Source: Parvibaculum sp. (GTDB lineage Bacteria > Pseudomonadota > Alphaproteobacteria > Parvibaculales > Parvibaculaceae). Taken from it: 64,000 bases of DNA. Shown here in pieces: positions 35,782 through 44,853 of this stretch; position 1 is the first letter of the stretch, and the number at the start of each line of letters is the position of its first letter. The notes under the pieces were generated by a model. That model was given only the letters and a program-made list of their open reading frames with translations. It had not been told where the DNA came from and made no database searches. Location: NCBI RefSeq assembly GCF_030651915.1, contig NZ_JAUSBV010000008.1, positions 248,001 through 312,000 on the forward strand, given 5' to 3'. The translations under genes were made by a program, and so were the position numbers.

Positions 35782-36744
35782 TCAATGGTTTGAAGAGGTT
35801 TGGGGCGGCAGCTCCATAACCTCCTGCATGCGCCCTTCGAGCGCACCGCGACGACGCTTGACGGCCTCCACGACGAACTCCATGACGGCGCGAACATGAG
35901 CAAGCTGCGCGAGGTCGTTGCGGGCAAGCAGCCACATTTCCAGCGCGCCGAGCATGTCGGGGCCAAAGATGCGCTCGAGCCCTTCGTCCGAGTCGGCAAG
36001 AATACAAGGCAAGGCGGCAAAGCCGAGTCCGTTCCGCGCCGCCTCGGTGCGTGTCGCAACACTGGACGATCGCAGTGTCACATTCGCCGACTTCTCCGCC
36101 CGCGAGAACCACCACACCGGCCCGAGCGGCGTTTCCGCGCGCGGGAACCCGATCAGATCGTGACCGGCGATGTCGGCCATCTGGCGCGGATGCCCGCGTT
36201 CTTCGAGATAGGCCGGCGCAGCGTAAAGCCCGTAGGCCATGTCGCCGACCTTGCGCATCAGCATGTCGCCCTGCGTCGGACGGGCGAGCCGCAGCGCCAC
36301 ATCGACATCCTTGAGCGGATTGCCGATACGCGGCGCAGCACCGGCCGCTGCGAGGCGCGGATCGGTGACGATTTCGAGCTCGAGCCCCGGATAGGCGTGG
36401 CAAAAGGATGAAAGCCCCGGCGCCAACAAAGCCGCGGCCACCACATCGCTGGCCGCCAGCCGGACAATGCCTTCAGCGCCGCTGCCGCCGGCGGCGGCGA
36501 AATCGCGCGGCAGGGCGGACAACCGCCGGTCGACGGGTTCGAGCGTCTCGACCAGCTTTTCTCCTGCAGCTGTAAGGCGATAGCCGGTCCGCTCGCGTTC
36601 GAACAGGCGCGCGCCGAGATCGTCCTCCAGCGAGGCGATGCGCCGGAGGACGGTGGTCGTATTGACCCCGAGCTGCTGCCCGGCGCCGGACAGGCTGCCG
36701 GCCGCCGCAACCGCCAGAAAGTACCGTAAATCATCCCAATTCAT
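35782..36744 (-). CDS. LysR-family transcriptional regulator
   Basis: 320 aa. N-terminal winged helix MNWDDLRYFLAVAAAGSLSGAGQQLGVNTTTVLRRIASLEDDLGARLFERERTGYRLT (residues 1-60), then a periplasmic-binding-like effector domain. This type (VNTTTVLRRI instead of vs.saVSrqI) is common in alphaproteobacteria; effector and targets unknown. ATG 36744 is the conserved family start, the track's 36879 being an extension. A Pho box lies 160 nt upstream, in the inverse orientation. It has no obvious adjacent divergent target. Confidence 0.9.
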   Translation of the reverse strand: MNWDDLRYFLAVAAAGSLSGAGQQLGVNTTTVLRRIASLEDDLGARLFERERTGYRLTAAGEKLVETLEPVDRRLSALPRDFAAAGGSGAEGIVRLAASDVVAAALLAPGLSSFCHAYPGLELEIVTDPRLAAAGAAPRIGNPLKDVDVALRLARPTQGDMLMRKVGDMAYGLYAAPAYLEERGHPRQMADIAGHDLIGFPRAETPLGPVWWFSRAEKSANVTLRSSSVATRTEAARNGLGFAALPCILADSDEGLERIFGPDMLGALEMWLLARNDLAQLAHVRAVMEFVVEAVKRRRGALEGRMQEVMELPPQTSSNH

Positions 36745-36903
36745 ACACTTAGCCCCCGCCACCAGACCGAAACCGAGGTTTGCGTGAACAGCATAGGGGT
36801 CTTGCATCGCCATTAAAATGCGAAAAAGCAACGGTCGACTTGCGGGAAAAGGGTATGTCGGAGGCAATTGTGACAGCACAGCGGAGCAACGGTTTACCCC
36901 CCT

Positions 36904-36932
36904 CTGTCACAAAACTGTCATAAAACTGTCAT
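36904..36932 (+). promoter_or_regulatory. Triple tandem Pho box
   Basis: Three 7-mers, CTGTCAC, CTGTCAT and CTGTCAT, each separated by AAAA: two overlapping perfect Pho boxes at 11-nt spacing. The array ends one base before the stop codon (as read on +) of the Na/Ca exchanger gene. An isolated CTGTCAC on the minus strand (36876-36870) lies just to the left. Confidence 0.8.
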
Positions 36933-36933
36933 A

Positions 36934-37884
36934 TCAGGCCAGCAGGAACGCCACATAGGCCGCATAGCCGACCAGCAGACATGTCGCCTCCACCCGCCCG
37001 AGCCGTGCCCCGGTGAAGGCGAAGAAGAGAAAGACCAGCGTCGCCGCGCCCATGACCCAGATGTCGAAAGAGGCGATGTCGGCCGGCACCGTGATCGGCT
37101 TGACGATGGCAACCGTGCCGGCGATGCCGAGCACGTTGAAGATGTTGCTGCCGACCACATTGCCGATGGCGATCTCCGATTTGCGTCGGAAGGCGGCAAG
37201 CACCGAGGTCGCCAGCTCCGGCAGCGAGGTGCCGACGGCGACGACGGTCAGACCGATGACCGAGTCGGAGATGCCGAAAGTATCGGCGAGCGTGACGGCA
37301 CTGTCGACCAGCAGCGAGGCGCCGGCGACCAGCGCAACAAGACCGCCCAGCGCCATGACGAGTTCGATCAACAGGCCGAAACGCGGACCCGCCTGCAGGA
37401 AGGCTGCTTCGGCCGCATGCAGATCGGCGGTGCCGTCCTGGCACTTGCGGTCGGCGCGATAGGTGTAGACGAGGTAGGCGGCCAGCAACAGCAGGAAGAC
37501 GATGCCGACGCCGCGCGACAGGAAGCCGTAGACGCAGACGGCGATCATCACCGCGGCGGCGGCCAGCATCATCGAGCCGTCGCGTTTCAGCACCCCCCGC
37601 TCCACCGTCATCGGATAGACGAGACCGGCAATGCCGATGATCAGCAGGATATTGGCGATGTTGGAGCCGACGACATTGCCGACCGCGATGCCGGGATAGC
37701 CGCGAAAGGCACCTTCAAGACTGGCAACGAGTTCCGGCGAGGAGGTGCCGAAACCGACCAGCGTCAACCCGATCAGGAAGGGGGAAACGCCGAGCCGCGT
37801 CGCAAGCCCCGCCGCACCCTTGACCAGAAACTCCGCGCCGCCCAGCAGCAGCAACAGCCCGAGAACCAGAAACAGCAGCGTCAA
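36934..37884 (-). CDS. Na+/Ca2+ exchanger family protein (CaCA, YrbG-like)
   Basis: 316 aa with about ten membrane helices in two inverted halves. Both alpha-repeats are intact: GFGTSSPELVASLEGAFRGYPGIAVGNVVGSNIANI and AVGTSLPELATSVLAAFRRKSEIAIGNVVGSNIFNV, whose Glu and Asn residues bind Ca2+. It exchanges calcium for sodium or protons at the inner membrane. The stop lies next to the triple Pho box. Confidence 0.94.
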   Translation of the reverse strand: MTLLFLVLGLLLLLGGAEFLVKGAAGLATRLGVSPFLIGLTLVGFGTSSPELVASLEGAFRGYPGIAVGNVVGSNIANILLIIGIAGLVYPMTVERGVLKRDGSMMLAAAAVMIAVCVYGFLSRGVGIVFLLLLAAYLVYTYRADRKCQDGTADLHAAEAAFLQAGPRFGLLIELVMALGGLVALVAGASLLVDSAVTLADTFGISDSVIGLTVVAVGTSLPELATSVLAAFRRKSEIAIGNVVGSNIFNVLGIAGTVAIVKPITVPADIASFDIWVMGAATLVFLFFAFTGARLGRVEATCLLVGYAAYVAFLLA

Positions 37885-38005
37885 TCGCCAACTCCTTCAT
37901 GTCCCGTGCGCGCTTCACGGATAACACAACCACGCGTCTGACGTGCAAGAGATAGAGTGTTTGCAAGCAGTCCGCGAGCCCCGGCGGAAAATAAATAAAG
38001 AGGGC

Positions 38006-39205
38006 TCAACCCGAGACCGGTTTTACAAGACCGGCCGCCTGCTTCGCCCTTGCGCGTGCCTCGTCGACATTCGCGGCCCGCGCCAGCGCCACGCCCATGC
38101 GGCGCTTGGTGAAGGCCTCGGGCTTGCCGAAAAGCCGGACCTCGGTGCCCGGCAGCGCCAGCGCCTGATCGAGACCTTCAAAGGCGATGCCCTTTTCGTC
38201 GCGCCCGCCATAGATGACGGCGCTGGCGCCCGGCGATGCCATCTCGACCGAAACCGGGAGACCGAGCACGGCGCGCGCATGCAGCGCGAACTCGCTCTGA
38301 TATTGGGTCACCAGCGTGACGAGACCGGTGTCGTGCGGACGCGGGCTGACTTCCGAAAACCAGACCTTGTCGCCCTTGACGAACAGCTCGACGCCGAAAA
38401 TCCCCCTGCCCCCCAAGGCATCCGTCACTTTTTTGGCGATCGCGCGCGATGCAGACAGCGCCTTTTCGCTCATCGGTTGCGGCTGCCAGCTCTCGACATA
38501 GTCGCCCTTGACCTGGCGGTGACCGACCGGCGCGCAGAACTGCGTCTCGACGCCGCCGCCCTGTCCCTTCGCGCGCACGGTCAGCAGCGTGATCTCGTAG
38601 TCGAAATCGATCATGCCCTCGACAATGACGCGCGGCGCCTCGACGCGGCTGCCCGACATCGCATGATCCCAGGCCTTCTGCACGCCACCCGGCGCTTCCA
38701 GAAGACTCTGGCCTTTGCCCGACGACGACATGACCGGCTTGACGAAACAGGGAAAGCCGATGCCGCCATCAATGGCAGCTTTCAGTTCAGCGGCGCTGGA
38801 GGCAAAGGCATAGGGCGAGACCGGCAGGCCAAGCTCCTCGGCGGCCAGACGGCGAATGCCCTCGCGGTTCATGGTGAGTTGTGTCGCCCGCGCCGTCGGG
38901 ATCACTTCGGCGAGCCCTTCGGCCTCGATCTTCGCCAGCTCCGCTGTCGCGATCGCCTCGATCTCGGGAATGACGATATGCGGGCGCTCTTTTTCGATCA
39001 GCGCGCGCAGCGCCCCGGCGTCGGTCATCGCGATCACGTGGCTGCGATGCGCCACCTGGTGCGCCGGCGCGTCGGCGTAGCGGTCGACCGCGATCACCTC
39101 GACGCCGTAACGCTGCAACTCGATAGCGACTTCCTTGCCAAGCTCGCCCGAGCCCAGCAGCATGACCCGCGTGGCCGACGGGGAAAGCGGCGTGCCGATG
39201 CGCAT
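38006..39205 (-). CDS. purT: Formate-dependent GAR transformylase 2 (PurT)
   Basis: 399 aa ATP-grasp enzyme. N-terminal [22 protein letters not shown], central [19 protein letters not shown] (ATP loop), metal region [15 protein letters not shown] and the C-terminal HARAVLGLP. PurT makes formyl-GAR in purine synthesis from free formate instead of formyl-tetrahydrofolate. ATG 39205 has AAGGAGG; the track's 39301 start lies in the ArsR operator. Downstream 37885-38005 holds no gene. Confidence 0.96.
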   Translation of the reverse strand: MRIGTPLSPSATRVMLLGSGELGKEVAIELQRYGVEVIAVDRYADAPAHQVAHRSHVIAMTDAGALRALIEKERPHIVIPEIEAIATAELAKIEAEGLAEVIPTARATQLTMNREGIRRLAAEELGLPVSPYAFASSAAELKAAIDGGIGFPCFVKPVMSSSGKGQSLLEAPGGVQKAWDHAMSGSRVEAPRVIVEGMIDFDYEITLLTVRAKGQGGGVETQFCAPVGHRQVKGDYVESWQPQPMSEKALSASRAIAKKVTDALGGRGIFGVELFVKGDKVWFSEVSPRPHDTGLVTLVTQYQSEFALHARAVLGLPVSVEMASPGASAVIYGGRDEKGIAFEGLDQALALPGTEVRLFGKPEAFTKRRMGVALARAANVDEARARAKQAAGLVKPVSG

Positions 39206-39249
39206 GAGGCCTCCTTGAACCGTTAGGGCGGCGGGTCTAGCACGGATCG

Positions 39250-39274
39250 GCGGGCCTTGTGCAGCCCGCTTTTT
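39250..39274 (+). terminator. Terminator-like hairpin upstream of the arsR gene
   Basis: GCGGGC-8 nt-GCCCGC then TTTTT, reading toward arsR, eight bases before the operator palindrome. No plus-strand gene precedes it; it may stop stray transcription from entering the zinc-responsive unit. Confidence 0.6.
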
Positions 39275-39281
39275 GATGATA

Positions 39282-39305
39282 ACAATTGAATATATATTCA
39301 ATTGT
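39282..39305. promoter_or_regulatory. 24-bp perfect palindrome, ArsR/SmtB-type operator
   Basis: Twelve-base arms beginning ACAATTGAATAT with no spacer. The core TGAA-N6-TTCA is the classical ArsR/SmtB binding motif. It lies 11-34 nt before the regulator's start, in a place to block its promoter. Confidence 0.75.
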
Positions 39306-39315
39306 ATGGTTCATC

Positions 39316-39657
39316 ATGGCCACGCCGAAAACCGCCAGTGCCGCCCCGCCGCTGCCCGACCTCCCGCTCGACGACGACAAGACGGTGGAGCTGGCCGACA
39401 TGTTCAAGATGCTGGGCGATCCGAGCCGCTTGCGCATCGTGACAGCAACACTTGCCGGCCCGCGCGCCGTCGGCGAGATCGCCGCCGCGCTCGGCCTCTC
39501 GGTCTCTCTGGTCAGCCATCATTTGCGCCTGCTGCGCGCGACAAGGCTGGTCAGCGCCGAGCGGCGCGGCAAGCAGGTTTTCTACCGGGTGCATGACCAG
39601 CATGTCGCACGCGTCATTGCCGACATGATCGCGCATGTGAACGAGGACGCGGAATAA
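39316..39657 (+). CDS. ArsR/SmtB-family zinc-sensing repressor
   Basis: 113 aa winged-helix. Helix pair VGEIAAALGLSVSLVSHHLRLLR reads DNA. The C-terminal helix has DQH-x10-H-x2-E (in VHDQHVARVIADMIAHVNE), matching the alpha-5 zinc site of SmtB/CzrA; the alpha-3 CxC arsenic/cadmium site is absent. Hence it should release its operator when Zn2+ is high. ATG 39316 is preferred to the TTG at 39286, which is inside the operator. It is followed by a CDF exporter gene. Confidence 0.92.
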   Translation: MATPKTASAAPPLPDLPLDDDKTVELADMFKMLGDPSRLRIVTATLAGPRAVGEIAAALGLSVSLVSHHLRLLRATRLVSAERRGKQVFYRVHDQHVARVIADMIAHVNEDAE

Positions 39658-39750
39658 ACCCGGCTCCGTTTCAGTCCACTTATCCCCGCTCTCCCGCCCC
39701 GTGAGAGAATAGGCATAGGCACCAATCTCCAATGAATATCGGAATTCAAG

Positions 39751-40659
39751 ATGACCGTGCATCGGCATAGCGACCATCAACACGACCACAGCCACGCCAA
39801 TGAGCGCCGGGTGTTCTTCGCCATGTGGCTGACCGGCACCTTCATGATTGTCGAGTTCGCCGGCGGCATCCTGTCGGGCTCGCTGGCGCTGATCGCCGAT
39901 GCCGGCCACATGCTGACCGATACCGGCGCGCTGATGCTGGCATGGCTCGCAACGCGGCTGGCACGCAAGCCCGCCGATATCGCCCGCTCCTATGGCTACG
40001 GACGCGCCGAAACGCTGGCCGCCTTCACCAACGGCATTGTGATGCTGGTGCTGGTCGGCTGGATCCTTTTCGAGGCGGCAACGCGCATCATGGAACCGCG
40101 CGACATTCTGGCCGGGCCGATGCTGGCCGTCGCCATTGCCGGGCTTGCCGTCAACATCGTCGCGCTGAAACTACTGCATGGCGGCGACGGCAATCTCAAC
40201 ATGCGCGGAGCGGCGCTGCATGTGATGGGCGACCTCCTGGGCTCGGTCGCCGCGATCGCGGCCGCCATCGTCATCCTGACGACCGGCTTCATGGCCATCG
40301 ACCCGATCCTCTCGGTGCTGGTGGCGCTGCTGATCCTCCGAAGCGCCGCCTCGATCATCCGCGAGGCCGCGCATGTGCTGATGGAAGGTTCGCCCGAAGG
40401 CGCGGACGGCGTCGGGATTGCCGGCGACCTGATGGCGGAAGTGCCGGGGCTGGCCGACGTCCATCATGTCCATGCCTGGTCGCTGGCGTCCGATCGCAAG
40501 GTGGCGACGCTGCATGCCCGCCTCGCCCCAGACACCGACCCCGGCGTGGCACTCGCCGCCATCAAGGCGCGGCTCGCCAGCCGCTTCGGCATCGGCCATG
40601 CGACGGTGCAGATCGAGGCGGCCGATTGCCCCGACGATGCGGACCATCGCGGGCACTGA
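39751..40659 (+). CDS. CDF-family zinc exporter (ZitB/CzcD-like)
   Basis: 302 aa with six membrane helices and a C-terminal cytosolic domain. Zinc site residues appear as ADAGHMLTD (helix 2) and HVMGDLLGS (helix 5), the HxxxD pairs typical of Zn2+-selective members; a histidine-rich start (HRHSDHQHDHSH) probably captures metal. It expels Zn2+ in exchange for protons. An imperfect TGAA-N8-TTCA site lies just before its start, so it may have its own ArsR site besides readthrough from the regulator gene. Confidence 0.94.
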   Translation: MTVHRHSDHQHDHSHANERRVFFAMWLTGTFMIVEFAGGILSGSLALIADAGHMLTDTGALMLAWLATRLARKPADIARSYGYGRAETLAAFTNGIVMLVLVGWILFEAATRIMEPRDILAGPMLAVAIAGLAVNIVALKLLHGGDGNLNMRGAALHVMGDLLGSVAAIAAAIVILTTGFMAIDPILSVLVALLILRSAASIIREAAHVLMEGSPEGADGVGIAGDLMAEVPGLADVHHVHAWSLASDRKVATLHARLAPDTDPGVALAAIKARLASRFGIGHATVQIEAADCPDDADHRGH

Positions 40660-40727
40660 AATAACCCGCGCCATTCATGTTGCGGTGCGGTATGATGCGG
40701 GTCAGACGATCAAAAAAGGGGCCAATC

Positions 40728-41438
40728 ATGCCGTTTTCGGCCGACGGAGCACGGACACTTCTGTCCTGGGCTGGCGAGCTGCGCGTCTTTGCGGAACTGG
40801 GCGCGCTGGCGCCGGCGCTGCCGGCCCTGCTTGGCGCGCCGCGCGGCGACGGTCATGCGGTGCTGGTGCTGCCCGGCATGCTGACCGGCGACGAGGCGAC
40901 CTTTGTCATCCGCCGCTATCTCGACGAACTGGGCTACACGACGCATCCCTGGAACCAGGGCCACAACTGGGGCCCGAGCCGGGCGCTGCACGCGGCTTTG
41001 CGCGAACGGCTGCGCGAATTGTCGGCGCGCTATGGCCGCCGCGTCAGCCTTGTCGGCTGGAGCCTGGGCGGCATTTATGCGCGCGAGCTCGCGCGGGAAT
41101 ATCCGCAACTGGTGCGCCAGGTCGTGACGCTGGGCAGCCCCTTCGGCGCCGAGAACGGCCCGGACGGATATGACGGCGGCGAAAAAGCCGCCCGCCGCCG
41201 CATCGCCCCGCCGGTGCCCTGCACCGCCATCTATTCGAAAAGCGACGGCGTGGTTTCGTGGCAGGACTGCCGCGAAATAGAAGGTCCGCAGGCGGAGAAT
41301 ATCGAGGTGACGGCCACCCATCTCGGCATGGGCGTCAACCCGATGGTGCTCTGGGCGATCGCCGACCGGCTGGCGCAGTCGGAAAGCAATTGGACGCCGT
41401 TCGACCGCACCGGCTGGCACGGGGTGGTTTACGGGTGA
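40728..41438 (+). CDS. Alpha/beta-hydrolase, lipase-like
   Basis: 236 aa. Core strand VLVLPGMLTGDEAT, nucleophile elbow VGWSLGGIYA (GxSxG, around 123), and likely acid and base in SKSDGVVSW and TATHLGMG. The MLTGDEATFVIRRYLDELGY region resembles cytosolic esterase/PGAP1-like hydrolases. ATG 40728 has AGGG upstream; the track's 40677 is an extension. The 171 nt downstream show no gene. Confidence 0.82.
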   Translation: MPFSADGARTLLSWAGELRVFAELGALAPALPALLGAPRGDGHAVLVLPGMLTGDEATFVIRRYLDELGYTTHPWNQGHNWGPSRALHAALRERLRELSARYGRRVSLVGWSLGGIYARELAREYPQLVRQVVTLGSPFGAENGPDGYDGGEKAARRRIAPPVPCTAIYSKSDGVVSWQDCREIEGPQAENIEVTATHLGMGVNPMVLWAIADRLAQSESNWTPFDRTGWHGVVYG

Positions 41439-41609
41439 GGCGACCAGCCGCACCTCCCCTCCCGAGATCCTCATTGCCGGGCTTGTATGGGCATGACGAT
41501 GTTTGGGAACAGTGAACGAACCGCAGCCGCATAATTGCCGCACCCCCAGATACCGGCTTTCGCGCGGGTGACATCGGTGCTGTAGTGTTCTCCCAAAAGG
41601 GAGGCACCT

Positions 41610-42047
41610 ATGAGCCTGACAGAACAAGAAAAACAACTGATCGAACATTCCATCGAACGCGTGGCGGAAGTGGCCGGCGATCCGTCTCGTCAGGTCTATG
41701 CGCGGCTCTTTGCGCAGTCGCCGGAGATGGAGGCGCTGTTCGTGCTGGACACCGACGGCAATGCGCGCGGCCACATGTTGTCGGAATCGCTCGATTGCAT
41801 ATTCGATTTTCTGGGACCGCGCGCCTATGCGCCGGTGCTGATCCAGAGCGAACTGACCAATCACAGCAATGTCGGCGTGCCGCCGCGCGTCTTCGCGACG
41901 TTCTTCACGGTGGTCATGGAGACATTTCGCGAATTACTGGACGCGGAATGGACGGCGGAAACGGACGCCGCCTGGGCAACGCTGCTCGGCGAGCTCGACG
42001 CGGTGGTGGCGGAGCAAGCGAAGAAATACGGCATGGAAGTGGTTTAG
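41610..42047 (+). CDS. Globin-like protein
   Basis: 145 aa all-helical. The order IERVAEVAGDPSRQVYARLFAQSPEMEALF, the middle NHSNVGVPPRVFATFFTVVMETFRELL and the C-terminal AAWATLLGELDAVVAEQ fits a single-domain globin; the His of ELTNHSNVGV is the likely proximal haem ligand. Distal residues cannot be placed safely. GGGAGG precedes ATG 41610. Role unknown: oxygen or NO handling are options. Confidence 0.75.
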   Translation: MSLTEQEKQLIEHSIERVAEVAGDPSRQVYARLFAQSPEMEALFVLDTDGNARGHMLSESLDCIFDFLGPRAYAPVLIQSELTNHSNVGVPPRVFATFFTVVMETFRELLDAEWTAETDAAWATLLGELDAVVAEQAKKYGMEVV

Positions 42048-42070
42048 AGGCCGCATCCTCTCCCTAAGTA

Positions 42071-42106
42071 CGTCATGGCCCGCTTCATGCGGGCCATCCA
42101 CGTCTT
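42071..42106 (+). repeat. 36-nt palindromic repeat, copy 1
   Basis: CGTCATGGCCCGC...CCATCCACGTCTT with internal hairpin GGCCCGC/GCGGGCC. It resembles the common dispersed palindromic repeats of alphaproteobacteria (from memory) and is an inverted partner of 42126-42161. Confidence 0.75.
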
Positions 42107-42125
42107 TGCAGCCATTCAGACAAGG

Positions 42126-42161
42126 AAGACGTGGACGGCCCGGACAAGCCGGGCCGTGACG
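42126..42161 (-). repeat. 36-nt palindromic repeat, copy 2 (inverted)
   Basis: Reverse complement reads CGTCACGGCCCGGC...CCGTCCACGTCTT, differing from copy 1 at a handful of sites. The internal hairpin GGCCCGG/CCGGGCC is followed on the plus strand by eight Ts, so the pair can also act as a terminator for the globin gene. Confidence 0.75.
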
Positions 42162-42170
42162 ATTTTTTTT
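42126..42170 (+). terminator. Strong hairpin plus T8
   Basis: GGCCCGG-acaa-CCGGGCC and then TGACGA followed by TTTTTTTT (42163-42170). Would terminate the globin transcript. Confidence 0.65.
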
Positions 42171-42183
42171 AGTTCTGCTTCCC

Positions 42184-42867
42184 CTACCCCCTGACCCCCG
42201 CGATCTTCGCCGCCGCCTCGAAACCGATACGCGGGCTCGACAGCAGCGGCACGGAGAGCGCGCCGCTGCGATCGGCGGCGGGCGCCATCGAAGCTTGCGC
42301 CAGCACCAGCACATCGACATCGCGCGCCGCATCGGCGAGGCGGCCTGCGATGCCACCGTAATAATCGTCGAGACGGCCTTCGCGGAAGGCCGCCCAGACG
42401 TCGTCGAACAGGAACTCGCGAACCCGGACATCGCGGCCGACCCGTGCCGCCGAGCTTTCAATCAGCGCCCGGGTGGGCGCGAGCGTCGGCGCCAGCGCCG
42501 CGCAGACGCCGATGACGCGGCCGGCCAGAACCGCCGCATCGGCCATCGGCCGGTCGATGCGCATGATCGGGATTTCAGCCTCCCCGGCTGCCGCTTCGGC
42601 GGCCGGCCCCAGCGTCGAGCAGGTGCAGACGACGACGCGCGCGCCACCTTCGGCGAGCGCCAGCAGCGCCTCCTGCGTGCGCAGGCTGACGGCGGCGGTG
42701 AGGCCGCCCGCCTTCTCGGTGGCGCAGAGAAGATCCTCGCGCACCGCATGGGTGAGCGCGACGCCGGGCGCAAGCTCGCGCGCCAACGCGTCGAAAGTGT
42801 CGATATGGACGGCGGCCGTGTGCAGGAAGGCGATGGCGGCGCCGTGATGTCGTAATGATGGAGGCAT
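42184..42867 (-). CDS. Asp/Glu racemase-superfamily protein with a single catalytic Cys
   Basis: 227 aa. The N-terminal Cys motif VVVCTCSTLGP (around 83) is intact, but the C-terminal motif, usually (G/A)CT, reads LVLAQASMAP with no cysteine. The fold is that of aspartate/glutamate racemase, hydantoin racemase and arylmalonate decarboxylase. With one Cys, a two-base racemisation is unlikely. ATG 42867 (MPPSLRHHGAAIAFLHT) follows the ilvC terminator. Function unknown. Confidence 0.75.
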   Translation of the reverse strand: MPPSLRHHGAAIAFLHTAAVHIDTFDALARELAPGVALTHAVREDLLCATEKAGGLTAAVSLRTQEALLALAEGGARVVVCTCSTLGPAAEAAAGEAEIPIMRIDRPMADAAVLAGRVIGVCAALAPTLAPTRALIESSAARVGRDVRVREFLFDDVWAAFREGRLDDYYGGIAGRLADAARDVDVLVLAQASMAPAADRSGALSVPLLSSPRIGFEAAAKIAGVRG

Positions 42868-42880
42868 GGGCCTCTCCTCA

Positions 42881-42915
42881 AAGAAAAAGGCCCTCCGCGA
42901 TCTTCGCGGAGGGCC
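42881..42915 (-). terminator. Intrinsic terminator of the ilv genes
   Basis: Minus strand GGCCCTCCGCGA-aga-TCGCGGAGGGCC followed by TTTTTCTTT: a 12-bp perfect stem and U-tract, 33 nt after the ilvC stop. One of the clearest terminators in the window. Confidence 0.93.
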
Positions 42916-42947
42916 CCATGTTTCGTCGGGCTGAGTGCGAGATCGCG

Positions 42948-44275
<1,328 letters not shown>

Positions 44276-44282
44276 CTTTCTC

Positions 44283-44795
44283 CTACATCGCCTCGGGACC
44301 GCGGGCGATCGCCACCACGCCGGTCCGCGACACATCCACGAGGCCGAGCGGCCTCATCAATCCGATAAAGGCGTCGATCTTGGTCGGCGCGCCCGTCACC
44401 TCGAAAATGAAGGAGGTGTGGGTCGTGTCGATGACGCGGGCGCGGAAGGCATCGGCCAGCCTGAGCGCCTCGACGCGGCGTTCGCCGGTGCCCGCCACCT
44501 TGACCAGCGCCATTTCGCGCTCGACCGAATTGGCCTCGACAGTGAGGTCCATCACGCGGTGGACCGGCACCAGCCGGTCGAGCTGCGCCTTGATCTGCTC
44601 GATCACCATCGGCGTGCCGACCGTGACGATGGTGATGCGCGAGGTGTGCTCGGCCTGGTCGACTTCGGCCACCGTCAGGCTTTCGATATTGTAGCCCCGG
44701 CCCGAAAACAGCCCGATGACGCGCGCCAGCACGCCCGCCTCGTTGTCGACGAGGACGGCGATGGTGTGCCGTTCGATGGTCTCATCCTTCTTCAT
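44283..44795 (-). CDS. ilvN: Acetolactate synthase small (regulatory) subunit
   Basis: 170 aa, the long IlvN/IlvH type. N-terminal ACT domain HTIAVLVDNEAGVLARVIGLFSGRGYNIESLTV binds valine for feedback inhibition; the rest (VHRVMDLT, EREMALVKV) is the C-terminal ACT-like domain. ATG 44795 begins the family-conserved MKKDETIERHT; the track's 44900 start is in ilvB's end. It lies 58 nt after ilvB. Confidence 0.96.
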   Translation of the reverse strand: MKKDETIERHTIAVLVDNEAGVLARVIGLFSGRGYNIESLTVAEVDQAEHTSRITIVTVGTPMVIEQIKAQLDRLVPVHRVMDLTVEANSVEREMALVKVAGTGERRVEALRLADAFRARVIDTTHTSFIFEVTGAPTKIDAFIGLMRPLGLVDVSRTGVVAIARGPEAM

Positions 44796-44853
44796 GCGCG
44801 TCTCTGTATTGTGTCCGGGGCCTCGGGGGAAGCTTATTTTGGCGTTTTCCCCG

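Noticed and set aside
40649-40673. GCGGG...CCCGC hairpin after the CDF gene
   Set aside because: Five-base stem and no T-tract; too weak for a terminator call.
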